In this document: positions 10,893-19,430 of the stretch, in pieces
Layout of the letters: each line of letters begins with the position of its first letter
Numbering within the stretch: position 1 is the first letter of the stretch
NCBI RefSeq assembly: GCF_016481275.1
Contig: NZ_JAEMNW010000008.1
Span: 123,379 to 187,378 of the forward strand
Reading direction: 5' to 3'
Origin: Antrihabitans auranticaus
GTDB taxonomy: Bacteria; Actinomycetota; Actinomycetes; Mycobacteriales; Mycobacteriaceae
Length of the DNA: 64,000 nt
The notes under the pieces: model-generated
Told to the model about the DNA's origin: nothing
What the model saw: only the letters and a program-made list of their open reading frames with translations
Databases searched by the model: none
Translations under genes and position numbers: made by a program

Positions 10893-12739
10893 TGGCTTCC
10901 CAACTGCTGCACGTTGCGACCGCGGGCAGCGTCGACGACGGGAAATCGACGCTCATCGGCAGGCTCCTGTACGACTCGAAAGCGATTTTCGAAGATCAGC
11001 TCGCTGCCGTCGAGCGCGTGAGCGCCGAGCGTGGCGACGAACATGCCGACCTCGCGCTGCTCACCGACGGCCTCCGTGCGGAGCGGGAGCAGGGGATCAC
11101 CATCGACGTCGCATACCGCTATTTCGCAACGCCCAAGCGAAAATTCATCATCGCCGACACGCCAGGCCACGAGCAGTACACGCGCAACATGGTCACGGGT
11201 GCGTCGACGGCCGACCTCGCATTGATTCTCGTGGATGCGCGTAAAGGCATCCTGGAACAGACCCGCAGGCACTCCTTCATCGCGAGCCTTCTGGGCATTC
11301 CGCACATCGTCTTGTGCATCAACAAGATGGACCTGGTCGGCTGGTCGCAAGATCGCTTCGAAGAGATTGCGGAGGAATTCCGGCAGTTCGCGATGAAGCT
11401 CGATATCCACGACATCGTGTTCATCCCGGTCAGTGCGCTGCTCGGCGACAACATCGTCTCGCGCAGTACGAACATGGCGTGGTACGACGGACAGTCCCTG
11501 ATCCATCATCTCGAGCACGCCGTTGTGTCGTCGGACCGCAATCTCATCGACTCGCGCTTTCCGGTCCAATACGTCATTCGGCCGCAGCAGCAAAGTGATT
11601 CGGTATTGCACGATTTCCGCGGCTACGCGGGAACGGTCGCCGGTGGTGTTTTCAAACCGGGCGACGAGGTGGTCGCGCTGCCAGGCGGATTCACCTCGAA
11701 GGTCAAGGCGATCTGGGGTCCCGGTGGTGAGCCGATCGAGGATGCGTTCGCGCCGGCGGCAGTGTGTATCGAGCTGACGGACAATCTCGATGTGGGCCGG
11801 GGCGACCTACTCTGTCGTCCCAACAACCGGCCGCTGGTCGGTCGTGAGATCGATGCGATGGTGTGCTGGTTCACCGACGTGTCGACGCTGTCCGAGGATT
11901 CGCGCTTCACGATGCTGCACACGACCAGAAGTACCCGGGCGCAGGTGACGCGGCTCGACTACCGGCTCGATGTCAATACGCTGCACCGAGACCTGGACGC
12001 GAAATCGTTGGGACTCAACCAGATCGGGCGAGTGCAGCTGCGCGTCCAGCAACCGCTGCTCTTCGACCCGTACCGGAAGAATCGCACCACGGGAAGTTTC
12101 GTCCTGGTGGACGAGGCGACGAACAACACCGTCGCGGCGGGCATGATCACGGGGCCGACGATTGCGGCGTCGAACGTGGTCTGGCACGGCGGCGTCGTGT
12201 CACGTGGCGAACGCGCGACCAAGGGTGCCACGGTGTGGCTGACCGGCCTGTCCGCGAGCGGAAAATCCAGTGTGGCAGTCGAACTGGAACGATTGCTCGT
12301 CGCGGGCGGGCATCCCGCCTACCGCCTCGACGGCGACAATCTGCGGCACGGCCTCAACGCCGACCTAGGTTTCGGCCCGTCCGATCGGTCAGAGAACGTC
12401 CGCCGCGTCGGTGCTGTGGCCCAGTTGCTCGCCGATGCCGGCATGATCGCCGTTGCGTCGCTGATCAGCCCCTACGCCGTCGACCGCGATCGGGTCCGCG
12501 CGGCGCACGAAGCGGCGGGTCTGGAGTTCGTCGAGGTCTTCATCGATACGCCGATCGAGTTGTGCGCACAGCGCGACCCGAAGGGTATGTATGCGAAGGC
12601 GTGGGCGGGTGAGATCAAGGGATTCACCGGCGTCGACGACCCCTACGAAGCGCCGCGCCGCCCCGAAGTCGTGCTGCGTCCCATCGACGGCGGGCCGATG
12701 GAGCATGCGAAGCGAATCATGGAGTTCCTGAACTTGTGA
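10892..12739 (+). CDS. cysNC: Bifunctional sulfate adenylyltransferase subunit 1/APS kinase (PAPS synthesis)
   Basis: A 615-residue fusion. The N-terminal CysN GTPase has G1 GSVDDGKST (residues 12-20), DTPGHEQYTRNM and NKMD; beta-barrel domains follow to about residue 435. The C-terminal APS kinase has P-loop GLSASGKS (residues 452-459) and the RLDGDNLRHGL motif. It uses GTP hydrolysis to drive APS formation, then phosphorylates APS to PAPS. The fusion is the usual mycobacterial form. PAPS is the donor for sulfotransferases such as the one encoded on the divergent side of this locus. Confidence 0.95.
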   Translation: MASQLLHVATAGSVDDGKSTLIGRLLYDSKAIFEDQLAAVERVSAERGDEHADLALLTDGLRAEREQGITIDVAYRYFATPKRKFIIADTPGHEQYTRNMVTGASTADLALILVDARKGILEQTRRHSFIASLLGIPHIVLCINKMDLVGWSQDRFEEIAEEFRQFAMKLDIHDIVFIPVSALLGDNIVSRSTNMAWYDGQSLIHHLEHAVVSSDRNLIDSRFPVQYVIRPQQQSDSVLHDFRGYAGTVAGGVFKPGDEVVALPGGFTSKVKAIWGPGGEPIEDAFAPAAVCIELTDNLDVGRGDLLCRPNNRPLVGREIDAMVCWFTDVSTLSEDSRFTMLHTTRSTRAQVTRLDYRLDVNTLHRDLDAKSLGLNQIGRVQLRVQQPLLFDPYRKNRTTGSFVLVDEATNNTVAAGMITGPTIAASNVVWHGGVVSRGERATKGATVWLTGLSASGKSSVAVELERLLVAGGHPAYRLDGDNLRHGLNADLGFGPSDRSENVRRVGAVAQLLADAGMIAVASLISPYAVDRDRVRAAHEAAGLEFVEVFIDTPIELCAQRDPKGMYAKAWAGEIKGFTGVDDPYEAPRRPEVVLRPIDGGPMEHAKRIMEFLNL

Positions 12740-12743
12740 GGAT

Positions 12744-13136
12744 CTAGTCCGCGCTGGCGTCCAGTAGTCCGACGGTCACGCCGTAGGGCAGGAACCGGAC
12801 CTTCCGCGACGGGTCCGTGTTGTTCTTGTGCGCACGTAAGGCGTCGATCTCGGTTGCGTACGCCTGCTCGACACGGGCTGTTCCGTCCTCTTCGACGATG
12901 TAGACGACCCAGACGCCGGCACTGCTCTGCTCGGGCTCCTTTTCCGGCGATTTGGGCGCAGACGCTCGCGCACCGCCGATGAGGTCGTTGAGCACGCCAC
13001 CCCACCCCGCGGCGTTGTTCGTCTTGTCCACGAATCGGCCGACCATCTCGATGGCTTCGCGGATGCCCTCGCTGGCTTCGCCGAGCGCGCGATCGAAATC
13101 CTCGGGATCGATCCCGAACGGTCCGTTGTTGCTCAC
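12744..13136 (-). CDS. Conserved hypothetical protein, 130 residues
   Basis: A soluble acidic protein with a helical N-terminal half (DFDRALGEASEGIREAIEMVGRFV) and a beta-rich C-terminal half containing WVVYIVEEDGTARVEQAYAT. It starts at GTG with a strong AGGAGG seven bases upstream; a longer in-frame form would lack a ribosome site. It ends 4 bases from the convergent cysNC stop. I do not recognise the family; no membrane segment or catalytic motif is evident. Confidence 0.7.
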   Translation of the reverse strand: MSNNGPFGIDPEDFDRALGEASEGIREAIEMVGRFVDKTNNAAGWGGVLNDLIGGARASAPKSPEKEPEQSSAGVWVVYIVEEDGTARVEQAYATEIDALRAHKNNTDPSRKVRFLPYGVTVGLLDASAD

Positions 13137-13280
13137 TTGCGGTCCTCCTGGCGCTGCGGGGTTCGTCGATGAACCCCGGTCTCTCTCCAGTGTGCAGGCA
13201 AATCCCTGTGCGCGGTTGGGGGAGTCTATGGACGCTCCAAGCGCGTACAGGGAATAGACGTACCGGGCGCCGCTGTTGCT

Positions 13281-13299
13281 CACAGGGTGCACACCTGTG
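13281..13299. promoter_or_regulatory. Inverted repeat upstream of the MFS gene
   Basis: CACAGG and CCTGTG face each other across a 7-base centre, ending 10 bases before the MFS start codon. A repressor bound here would block transcription or translation of the transporter. No clear Shine-Dalgarno precedes the start, so the mRNA leader may be very short. No candidate regulator gene is adjacent. Confidence 0.35.
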
Positions 13300-13309
13300 A
13301 CGCGGACTC

Positions 13310-14740
13310 ATGACTGAGAAGTCGAGTGCCGTCGTGGACCGTCCGGCGGCCGAAGAGACCGGGCTCTCGACCATCGCGATCATCACGCTTATCGGCGGCG
13401 CATTTCTGCCGATTCTCTCGTTCTTCATCATCAACGTCGCGCTGCCGGCGATCGGCACGGACCTGGATGCGTCGAAGGCCGGCCTGCAACTGGTAGTCGG
13501 CACCTACGGCATTGCCAACGCGACCCTCGTTGTCGTCGGTGGCCGACTGGGCGACGCCTTCGGCCGGCGCCGGCTCTTTCTGATCGGCATGGCGGGATTC
13601 ACCGTCTTCTCGCTGCTGTGCGGTCTTGCGCCGAACCTCCTGTCGTTGCTGGCGTTCCGCGTAGGCCAGGGTGCACTCGCGGCGTTGATGACGCCGCAGG
13701 TGCTGGCTACGATTGCCGCGGTGCTGACCGGTTCGAGCCGCATCCGGGCGGTGGGCCTGTTCGGCGCCGCCGGCGGTGTCGCTGCCGCTGTGGGACAGAT
13801 TCTCGGTGGCGTGCTCGTGTCCGCAGATATCGCGGGCCTCGGCTGGCGTGCAGTGTTCTTCGTCAACGTGCCGATCGCGCTGATCGCATTGGTGGCGGCG
13901 ATTCGGGTGATCCCCGAGACGAAGGCGATCGAGCGATTGCCCGTCGACGGCGTCGGCGCCGTACTGCTCGGGTCGACATTGGTTCTGCTGCTTCTGCCGC
14001 TGACCGAGGGCAGGGCACTGGGCTGGCCCACGTGGACCTGGATCATGCTCGCCGCGGTTCTGCCCTTGGCGTTGACGCTGGCAATCCATCAGCGCCGGAC
14101 CGAACGGCTCGGTCGCGCCGCTCTGGTGCCACCCTCGGTGTTGCGACTGCGTGGCATGCGCATCGGGCTGACGATCGCCGTCGCGTTCTTCGGAACGTTC
14201 GGCGGGTTCATGTTCGTCTTTGCGATCGCGACCCAGGGCGAAGCCGGAATGTCGGCACTAGAAGGCGGCCTGACGTACCTGCCACTTGCGGTCAGCTTCA
14301 TGATCGTCTCGGTGTACAACGCGAGACTGCAAGAGCGCTATGGCGCGAGCATCATTGCCCGCGGTTGGGCGATTCAGGCGGTCGGCTACCTTGCCTGCGC
14401 CGCCGTGGTGGCCGCAACCTGGCCCAATGTCGGACCGCTCAACATGGCGATTCCGATGCTCGTCACCGGGTTCGGTGCAGGACTGGTCATGATGCCGCTG
14501 TTCGGGGTTGTCATGGCTCAAGTTCCGCAGGAGCAGGCAGGCCTCGGGAGTGGGCTGCTGATCACGGCACAGCAGACCTGCATTTCGCTCGGCGCGGCGA
14601 CAGTCGGCACACTGTTCCTGGTACTGGCCGGCACGAGCTGGGGTCAGGGTGGCGCACTCACAGCTGTCGAAATTCTGATCGCGCTCGTGTCGATCGCGGC
14701 GGTTCCAGTGAGCCTCGGGCTGACTCGCGCCGACCGCTGA
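13310..14740 (+). CDS. MFS transporter, DHA2-type drug/proton antiporter
   Basis: A 476-residue membrane protein, about 14 hydrophobic segments, with motif A (GGRLGDAFGRRR) between helices 2 and 3 and a motif-C-like stretch (GAAGGVAAAVGQILGGVL) around helix 5, as in proton-driven exporters. It probably exports small hydrophobic molecules; the substrate cannot be predicted. It stands alone on its strand, 110 bases before the carotenoid oxygenase gene. Confidence 0.85.
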   Translation: MTEKSSAVVDRPAAEETGLSTIAIITLIGGAFLPILSFFIINVALPAIGTDLDASKAGLQLVVGTYGIANATLVVVGGRLGDAFGRRRLFLIGMAGFTVFSLLCGLAPNLLSLLAFRVGQGALAALMTPQVLATIAAVLTGSSRIRAVGLFGAAGGVAAAVGQILGGVLVSADIAGLGWRAVFFVNVPIALIALVAAIRVIPETKAIERLPVDGVGAVLLGSTLVLLLLPLTEGRALGWPTWTWIMLAAVLPLALTLAIHQRRTERLGRAALVPPSVLRLRGMRIGLTIAVAFFGTFGGFMFVFAIATQGEAGMSALEGGLTYLPLAVSFMIVSVYNARLQERYGASIIARGWAIQAVGYLACAAVVAATWPNVGPLNMAIPMLVTGFGAGLVMMPLFGVVMAQVPQEQAGLGSGLLITAQQTCISLGAATVGTLFLVLAGTSWGQGGALTAVEILIALVSIAAVPVSLGLTRADR

Positions 14741-14849
14741 CGACGTCGAAAAGAGTTTGCTCGACCAGTCGTTGTGGTGCCGAAATCGGCGCTATCGTCG
14801 TTCTGTCGGGAATCAGTAACAGCGTCGACGACAGCCACGGCAGGTGCAC

Positions 14850-16253
14850 ATGAGTATCACCAAGACACACAAGATTCCACGACCGGCGCCCGTCGACATG
14901 GCGCACCACGCGCATCTGAGCGGTGTGTTCGCACCGCAGCGCCAGGAGGTCGACGTCCGTGACCTCGAGGTGGTCGGATCGCTGCCGAAGGACCTCAACG
15001 GCGCCTATCTGCGCAACGGGCCGAACCCGCGCTTCGACCCGATCGGCACCTACGTGTATCCGATCGACGGCGATGCGATGCTTCACCGCGTCGAGTTGGC
15101 CGAGGGCACAGCGCGGTACACGAATCAGTTCGTCCGCACTCCGCAGGTTGTCGCCGAGGAAAAAGCGGGTCATGTCATCTGGGCGAACGCGACAGATGCG
15201 TATCGGCCCGGAGCGGACGAAGCGGGCGATCTTGCGGGGACTGCGCGCGAGCTGCCGGATATCAATGTCGTGCGGCACGCAGGCCGGCTGCTCGCGATGG
15301 CCGAAGCGGACCAGCCGTACCGGATAGATCCGGAGACGCTGGGCACGATCGGCAGGGACAGTTGCGACGGCGCAATGGCGATCGGCAGCACCGCGCATCC
15401 GAAACTCGACCCGGCGACCGGTGAGCTGGTGCTCTTCAACTACATGTTCGAGCCGCCATACCTCACGTGGTCGGTTGTCGCCGCGGACGGCTCGGCGCTG
15501 CGCACTCCGACTCCGGTCGAAGGCGTCGATACACCGCTGATGATCCATGACATGGTTCTCACCGAGCGTTACATAGTTCTTCTCCTGTGCCCCTTGGTTT
15601 TCGATATTGCGAAGGTGTTGACCGGTGGTGCCGTTCTCGACTGGCAGCCGGATCGCGGAACCCGGATCGCGCTGATTCCACGTGCCGGTGGGCCGGTCCG
15701 CTGGGCGAGCGATGACGCATTCTGGGTGTGGCACTTCGCCAACGGTTTCGATCTTCCCGATGGCTCGGTCTGCGTCGACTACGCACAGTGGGCGTATCCA
15801 GGCGGCTTCGCGGATCCGGGGACGCCGTGCGACGGCGCGCTGGTTCGTGCGGTGATCGATCCCGGCACGGGCAAGGTGACCCGAACGGTGGTTGCGGACC
15901 GCGACGTCGAGTTTCCGCGAATCGACGACAGGTCGACAACGCAGCGGCACGGCACGATCGCGACGCTCGGAAAGGTCGCCGGACGCACCGGTGGCATGGA
16001 TGCACTGTTGTTCTTCGACATGGCCGCTGGTTCGGAAACATATTGGGCACCAAGTCATGTCGCGGTCGGAGAGCCGATCTTCATGCCTGGATCGGAGCAC
16101 GAATACTGGGGGATGATCGGGACCGACCGCACCGACATGTCGTCGTGGTTCTACGTGCTGCCGGCCGCGGACCCCGGTTCGGGCCCGCTGGCGAAAGTTC
16201 GACTGCCGATTCGTGTGCCCGCGGGACTCCATGGTGCTTGGCTAGCTGCATGA
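14850..16253 (+). CDS. Carotenoid oxygenase (RPE65/CCD family)
   Basis: A 467-residue beta-propeller non-heme iron dioxygenase. All four expected iron-ligand histidines are recognisable in order: STAHPK, MIHDM, WHFANGF and GLHGAW at the C terminus. The early LNGAYLRNGPNP motif is also diagnostic. ATG at 14850 was chosen over the in-frame GTG six bases upstream because of its spacing to AGG. Known members cleave carotenoid, apocarotenoid or stilbene double bonds; the substrate here is open. Its stop overlaps the next start (ATGA). Confidence 0.88.
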   Translation: MSITKTHKIPRPAPVDMAHHAHLSGVFAPQRQEVDVRDLEVVGSLPKDLNGAYLRNGPNPRFDPIGTYVYPIDGDAMLHRVELAEGTARYTNQFVRTPQVVAEEKAGHVIWANATDAYRPGADEAGDLAGTARELPDINVVRHAGRLLAMAEADQPYRIDPETLGTIGRDSCDGAMAIGSTAHPKLDPATGELVLFNYMFEPPYLTWSVVAADGSALRTPTPVEGVDTPLMIHDMVLTERYIVLLLCPLVFDIAKVLTGGAVLDWQPDRGTRIALIPRAGGPVRWASDDAFWVWHFANGFDLPDGSVCVDYAQWAYPGGFADPGTPCDGALVRAVIDPGTGKVTRTVVADRDVEFPRIDDRSTTQRHGTIATLGKVAGRTGGMDALLFFDMAAGSETYWAPSHVAVGEPIFMPGSEHEYWGMIGTDRTDMSSWFYVLPAADPGSGPLAKVRLPIRVPAGLHGAWLAA

Positions 16254-16723
16254 TTCGTTGGCAAACTGCGGCGGTCTGCGCGGCGATTGCGGTTTCGGTA
16301 ACTGGCTGTGGCGACGACGAGAAGACCCCTGACGAGTCCGCCGACAGGGCGGCGATCGAGCAGGCTCTCGTGCAGTGGCCGAACGACTTCAACGACCGCA
16401 ACGTCGATGCCGTCTGCTCGCTGTTCGCGCCCGACACCCAGGTCGTCTACCCGGATTCGCAAGATCGTGACTACGAGGCATTCTGTGCACAGATGCACGA
16501 CGTTCTCGGTCCGAGTGACAAGACATTTCGCTACGCGGCGCCCGACATCGAGACCATCATCGTCGACGGCGATCTGGCAACCGTTTCGCTGATCTGGACC
16601 TTGACTGTCACCGATTCTTCCGGCGTTGTGCTCGAGACGGTCGAGGAGAACGGCGTCGACGTCTTTCAGCGTCAGGACGACGGCAGTTGGAAGATTCGCA
16701 TCTCGCACGCCTTCCCGCTGTGA
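16250..16723 (+). CDS. SnoaL-like lipoprotein
   Basis: A 157-residue protein with a lipoprotein signal peptide (lipobox VTGC, Cys about residue 20) and a SnoaL/NTF2-like domain: ALVQWPNDFNDRNVDAVCSLFAPD, then a beta sheet ending GSWKIRISHAFP. It is expected to be anchored on the outer face of the cytoplasmic membrane. The ATGA overlap with the carotenoid oxygenase suggests a joint role, for example in binding a hydrophobic product. Key catalytic residues of true SnoaL cyclases cannot be assigned. Confidence 0.75.
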   Translation: MIRWQTAAVCAAIAVSVTGCGDDEKTPDESADRAAIEQALVQWPNDFNDRNVDAVCSLFAPDTQVVYPDSQDRDYEAFCAQMHDVLGPSDKTFRYAAPDIETIIVDGDLATVSLIWTLTVTDSSGVVLETVEENGVDVFQRQDDGSWKIRISHAFPL

Positions 16724-16767
16724 GTCGCTTACGCTGATTTATCGTTCAGCGCACGAAGGGCACCACG

Positions 16768-17655
16768 ATGCTGCACACCACTGCCTTCCGTCATACCGTG
16801 AGCTACCGACTTGCCGCCGGAGCAGTTGCCGCGTGTGCCGCAATCGCGTTGGCGGCGTGCGGTTCCGACAAGGCGGACGAGAGCGACGCGGCCAGCAGTA
16901 GTCCCACCGCAGCGGCGCAGGACGAGGAAACCTCCCGGGCACCGTCCAGTCGTACATCGCGGTACGAGATGGTCGCCTCCTACGAGGACGCGACAACACC
17001 CGAGGCGTTGGCCGGCAAGCAGCTGATGGAAGACACTCAGTTGCTCGAGCAGCTCGCCGAAACGGTGAATACCTACCTCGAACTGCCGCGCGACGTCGAC
17101 GTTGTCGGCCGGGAGTGCGGCGTCCCCAACGCGTTCTGGAACGAACGCGACCACACCATTTCGATGTGCTACGAGTACACGGCGCTGTTCGTCGACCTGT
17201 TCACCGAGGACGGCGACCGGCAGCCCGCGGAGTCTGCGCTGAACGAGACGATCGCGACGTTCTTCCACGAGTTGGGGCACGCCGTCATCTCGCTCTACGA
17301 CCTGCCCGCGACCGGCAGGGAAGAAGACGCGGCAGACCAGCTGTCAGCCGTGATCCTGTTGTTCGAGCGGGATCCCGAATTGCAGGCGATCATCCTCGAC
17401 GACGCTCAGGCGTTCTCGATCCTCGCCGAACGTCAGATGCTCGGAGAGGTTGTGTTCGCCGATGAACACTCGCTGAATGCCCAGCGCAAGTTCAATGTCC
17501 TGTGCTGGATCTACGGCTCGGACCCGAACAGTTACGACGACCTGGTCGGTCCCGATGCGTTACCGGAAGAGCGTGCGGAACGTTGCCCCGCCGAATACGA
17601 CCAGATCGAGCGTGCCTGGTACAGGCTGATGATGCCGCACCTCAAGGAGCAGTGA
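16768..17655 (+). CDS. DUF4344 putative zinc metallopeptidase lipoprotein
   Basis: A 295-residue lipoprotein (lipobox LAAC, then a Ser/Ala-rich linker). The catalytic core contains the zinc motif HELGH (in FFHELGHAVISLYD) followed by GREEDAADQ, where the acidic residues probably supply the third zinc ligand and which is characteristic of DUF4344. The domain also has a conserved CGVPNAFW segment and a later cysteine. It probably acts outside the membrane; substrates of the family are unknown. Its stop lies just before the convergent saccharopine-dehydrogenase-like gene. Confidence 0.8.
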   Translation: MLHTTAFRHTVSYRLAAGAVAACAAIALAACGSDKADESDAASSSPTAAAQDEETSRAPSSRTSRYEMVASYEDATTPEALAGKQLMEDTQLLEQLAETVNTYLELPRDVDVVGRECGVPNAFWNERDHTISMCYEYTALFVDLFTEDGDRQPAESALNETIATFFHELGHAVISLYDLPATGREEDAADQLSAVILLFERDPELQAIILDDAQAFSILAERQMLGEVVFADEHSLNAQRKFNVLCWIYGSDPNSYDDLVGPDALPEERAERCPAEYDQIERAWYRLMMPHLKEQ

Positions 17656-17659
17656 CCCG

Positions 17660-18778
17660 TCAGGTCGCGCGGAGTCCGAACGATGCGCATGCAGTCCGAA
17701 GCCGCTCCAAGCCGAACGCCTCCACCGGTCCGAGTGCGCCGGTGCCGGTCACCGAATCGGCCGCCAGCTGCTGTGCGCCCCAGGCGAGTACCTCGGCGGT
17801 GAAGCCGTACACGCTCGGTCCTTCGAGGGTGACGCGGGCGAGTTCTGTTTCGTCCTTCGCATAGGCGTGGGCCGTGACAATGCAGCCGGAGCGGGTGTTG
17901 AAATCGTCGCTCGGTCCGCCGCCGGACCCGCGCAGCGTTGTGACAACCGCCTTTCGGGCGAGCGAGCGAGCACCCGGGATCTTGAGCAACGGCTGCGTGA
18001 TCTTGGTTCCCGCCCACATTGCAGGCGAGGCAACGTCGCCGAGGCCCATTCCGACCCGGACGTCGCGTACGTTCGGAAAGACGCGGGGGAGCGAGTAGTG
18101 CTCGGTGCCCGAGACCGAGAAAGACGTGCGGATGCGGGAACTTTCTACGGGGTGCCGTAACAGGTCGCGACCGACGGGCTCCTGGCGGATCGCGCCGCCG
18201 CGCCACGCGAACCCTGGTTCGAGTGCGGCCTGGGCCGCCGAGGTCAGCGTTCCTTTGCTGATGCTGGTGCCCCCGCGCGTGAAATATCCGACGACGACCG
18301 ACGTCGCCGCTGGCCCGGCTTCCTCGAGGGCGAGCGCTGCGGCGAGGTTTCCCGGCACATAGTCGTAGCCGAATGCTGTCAGCATTGCGATTCCCGAGGA
18401 TCGGGCCGGTGCGTCCCACTTCTCGAACACGCGACGGATGAATGCCGGCTCTCCGGTGGAGTCGAGGTAGTTCGCGCCCGCATCGAGTGCTGCCTCGGCC
18501 GCGGGCTCGCCCCACCGATGGAACGGCCCGACCGTCGACAGCAACACATCGCCCTTGCCGACAAGCGCACGTACCGAGGCAGGTTTCGCAACGTCCGCGA
18601 CGGCTGTGGGCAGCCCGCCGAGTTCGTCGGACAGCGACGCGAGGGCCCCGGCGTTGCGGCCGGCCAGGACCGGCTTCTCGCCCCGGCGAACCAATGCCGC
18701 GGCGGTGAGCTTGCCCGTGTAGCCCGTGGCCCCGAAGAGGACGATTCGATTGTCGGTCACCCTCGCCACGGTACACAT
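17660..18778 (-). CDS. Saccharopine dehydrogenase-like NAD(P)-binding protein
   Basis: A 372-residue protein with an N-terminal Rossmann motif, VLFGATGYTGKLTA, the TVGPFHRWGEP segment and YLDSTGEPAF, matching the saccharopine dehydrogenase-like/trans-acting enoyl reductase group found in mycolic-acid bacteria. It is probably an NADPH-dependent reductase acting on lipid-type substrates. The start ATG overlaps the TGA of the TetR gene (TGATG), so it is the second gene of a TetR operon. GTG codons nearby are alternative starts. Confidence 0.75.
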   Translation of the reverse strand: MCTVARVTDNRIVLFGATGYTGKLTAAALVRRGEKPVLAGRNAGALASLSDELGGLPTAVADVAKPASVRALVGKGDVLLSTVGPFHRWGEPAAEAALDAGANYLDSTGEPAFIRRVFEKWDAPARSSGIAMLTAFGYDYVPGNLAAALALEEAGPAATSVVVGYFTRGGTSISKGTLTSAAQAALEPGFAWRGGAIRQEPVGRDLLRHPVESSRIRTSFSVSGTEHYSLPRVFPNVRDVRVGMGLGDVASPAMWAGTKITQPLLKIPGARSLARKAVVTTLRGSGGGPSDDFNTRSGCIVTAHAYAKDETELARVTLEGPSVYGFTAEVLAWGAQQLAADSVTGTGALGPVEAFGLERLRTACASFGLRAT

Positions 18779-19350
18779 CACCTGCCGGTCAGCACCCGCA
18801 GTGCTGCAGCAAGCTGATCACCGGTGGGCAGGCCGCCGTCGGGGTTCGTAATCCACAGCACGGCAAGACCGTTCAGCAACGTGAAGTAGAAGGTTGCGAC
18901 AGCATGCGACTCAGGTTCGCCGAGTTCTGGGTGCGTTCTGCGGATCACCGCATCGATATCGGTCGCTGCATGCTCGACGGCCTCGGCCATGTACTCCCGT
19001 GACTCGGGCGAGCGATACGCGCGCAGCAGGTTTTCCATGCTTGCCAGCAGCGCTTCGGTGTTGTCGGCGAACAGAGCTCCGGCCTGCTCCCAGGTCGGAG
19101 CGAATGCGTCCGCTATCGACTTTCCAGCGCCGCAGTCCTCGATGATCGCCTCCAATCCGTCGCCCATGGCGGACCCGACAGCGTCGGTGAGTGCTTCGGT
19201 CAGCAGGCGGTCCTTCGAGCCGAAGTGGTACCCGATCGCTGCGAGGCTGACGCCGGCAGCCGTCGCAATGTCACGGGCTGTCGTGTTCGCGTAGCCGCGC
19301 TCGAGGATGCATTTTCGTGCGCCTGCGAGAAGGTCTTCGCGATTTCCCAT
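18778..19350 (-). CDS. TetR-family transcriptional regulator
   Basis: A 190-residue repressor: a TetR N-terminal domain (TTARDIATAAGVSLAAIGYHFGSKDRLLTEAL) and an all-helical ligand domain. It is divergent from the flavin monooxygenase gene over 80 bases that contain repeated sequence elements, and cotranscribed with the saccharopine-dehydrogenase-like gene. It most likely represses both directions and responds to a substrate of the monooxygenase. Confidence 0.9.
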   Translation of the reverse strand: MGNREDLLAGARKCILERGYANTTARDIATAAGVSLAAIGYHFGSKDRLLTEALTDAVGSAMGDGLEAIIEDCGAGKSIADAFAPTWEQAGALFADNTEALLASMENLLRAYRSPESREYMAEAVEHAATDIDAVIRRTHPELGEPESHAVATFYFTLLNGLAVLWITNPDGGLPTGDQLAAALRVLTGR

Positions 19351-19374
19351 GAGTGGAGTCTAGCGCCGACTCAA

Positions 19375-19413
19375 ACATATGTGTTAGACATTTGTGCAAG
19401 ACATTTGTACAAC
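19375..19413. promoter_or_regulatory. Candidate TetR operator cluster between divergent genes
   Basis: Three elements are visible: the palindrome ACATATGT (19375-19382), and two direct copies of AGACATTTGT (19386-19395 and 19399-19408, period 13), the second running into the palindrome TTGTACAA. The cluster is A/T-rich compared with its surroundings and lies between the TetR start and the ribosome site of the monooxygenase. Binding by the neighbouring TetR protein is inferred. Confidence 0.5.
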
Positions 19414-19430
19414 GATCTGCGGAGGCGGAC

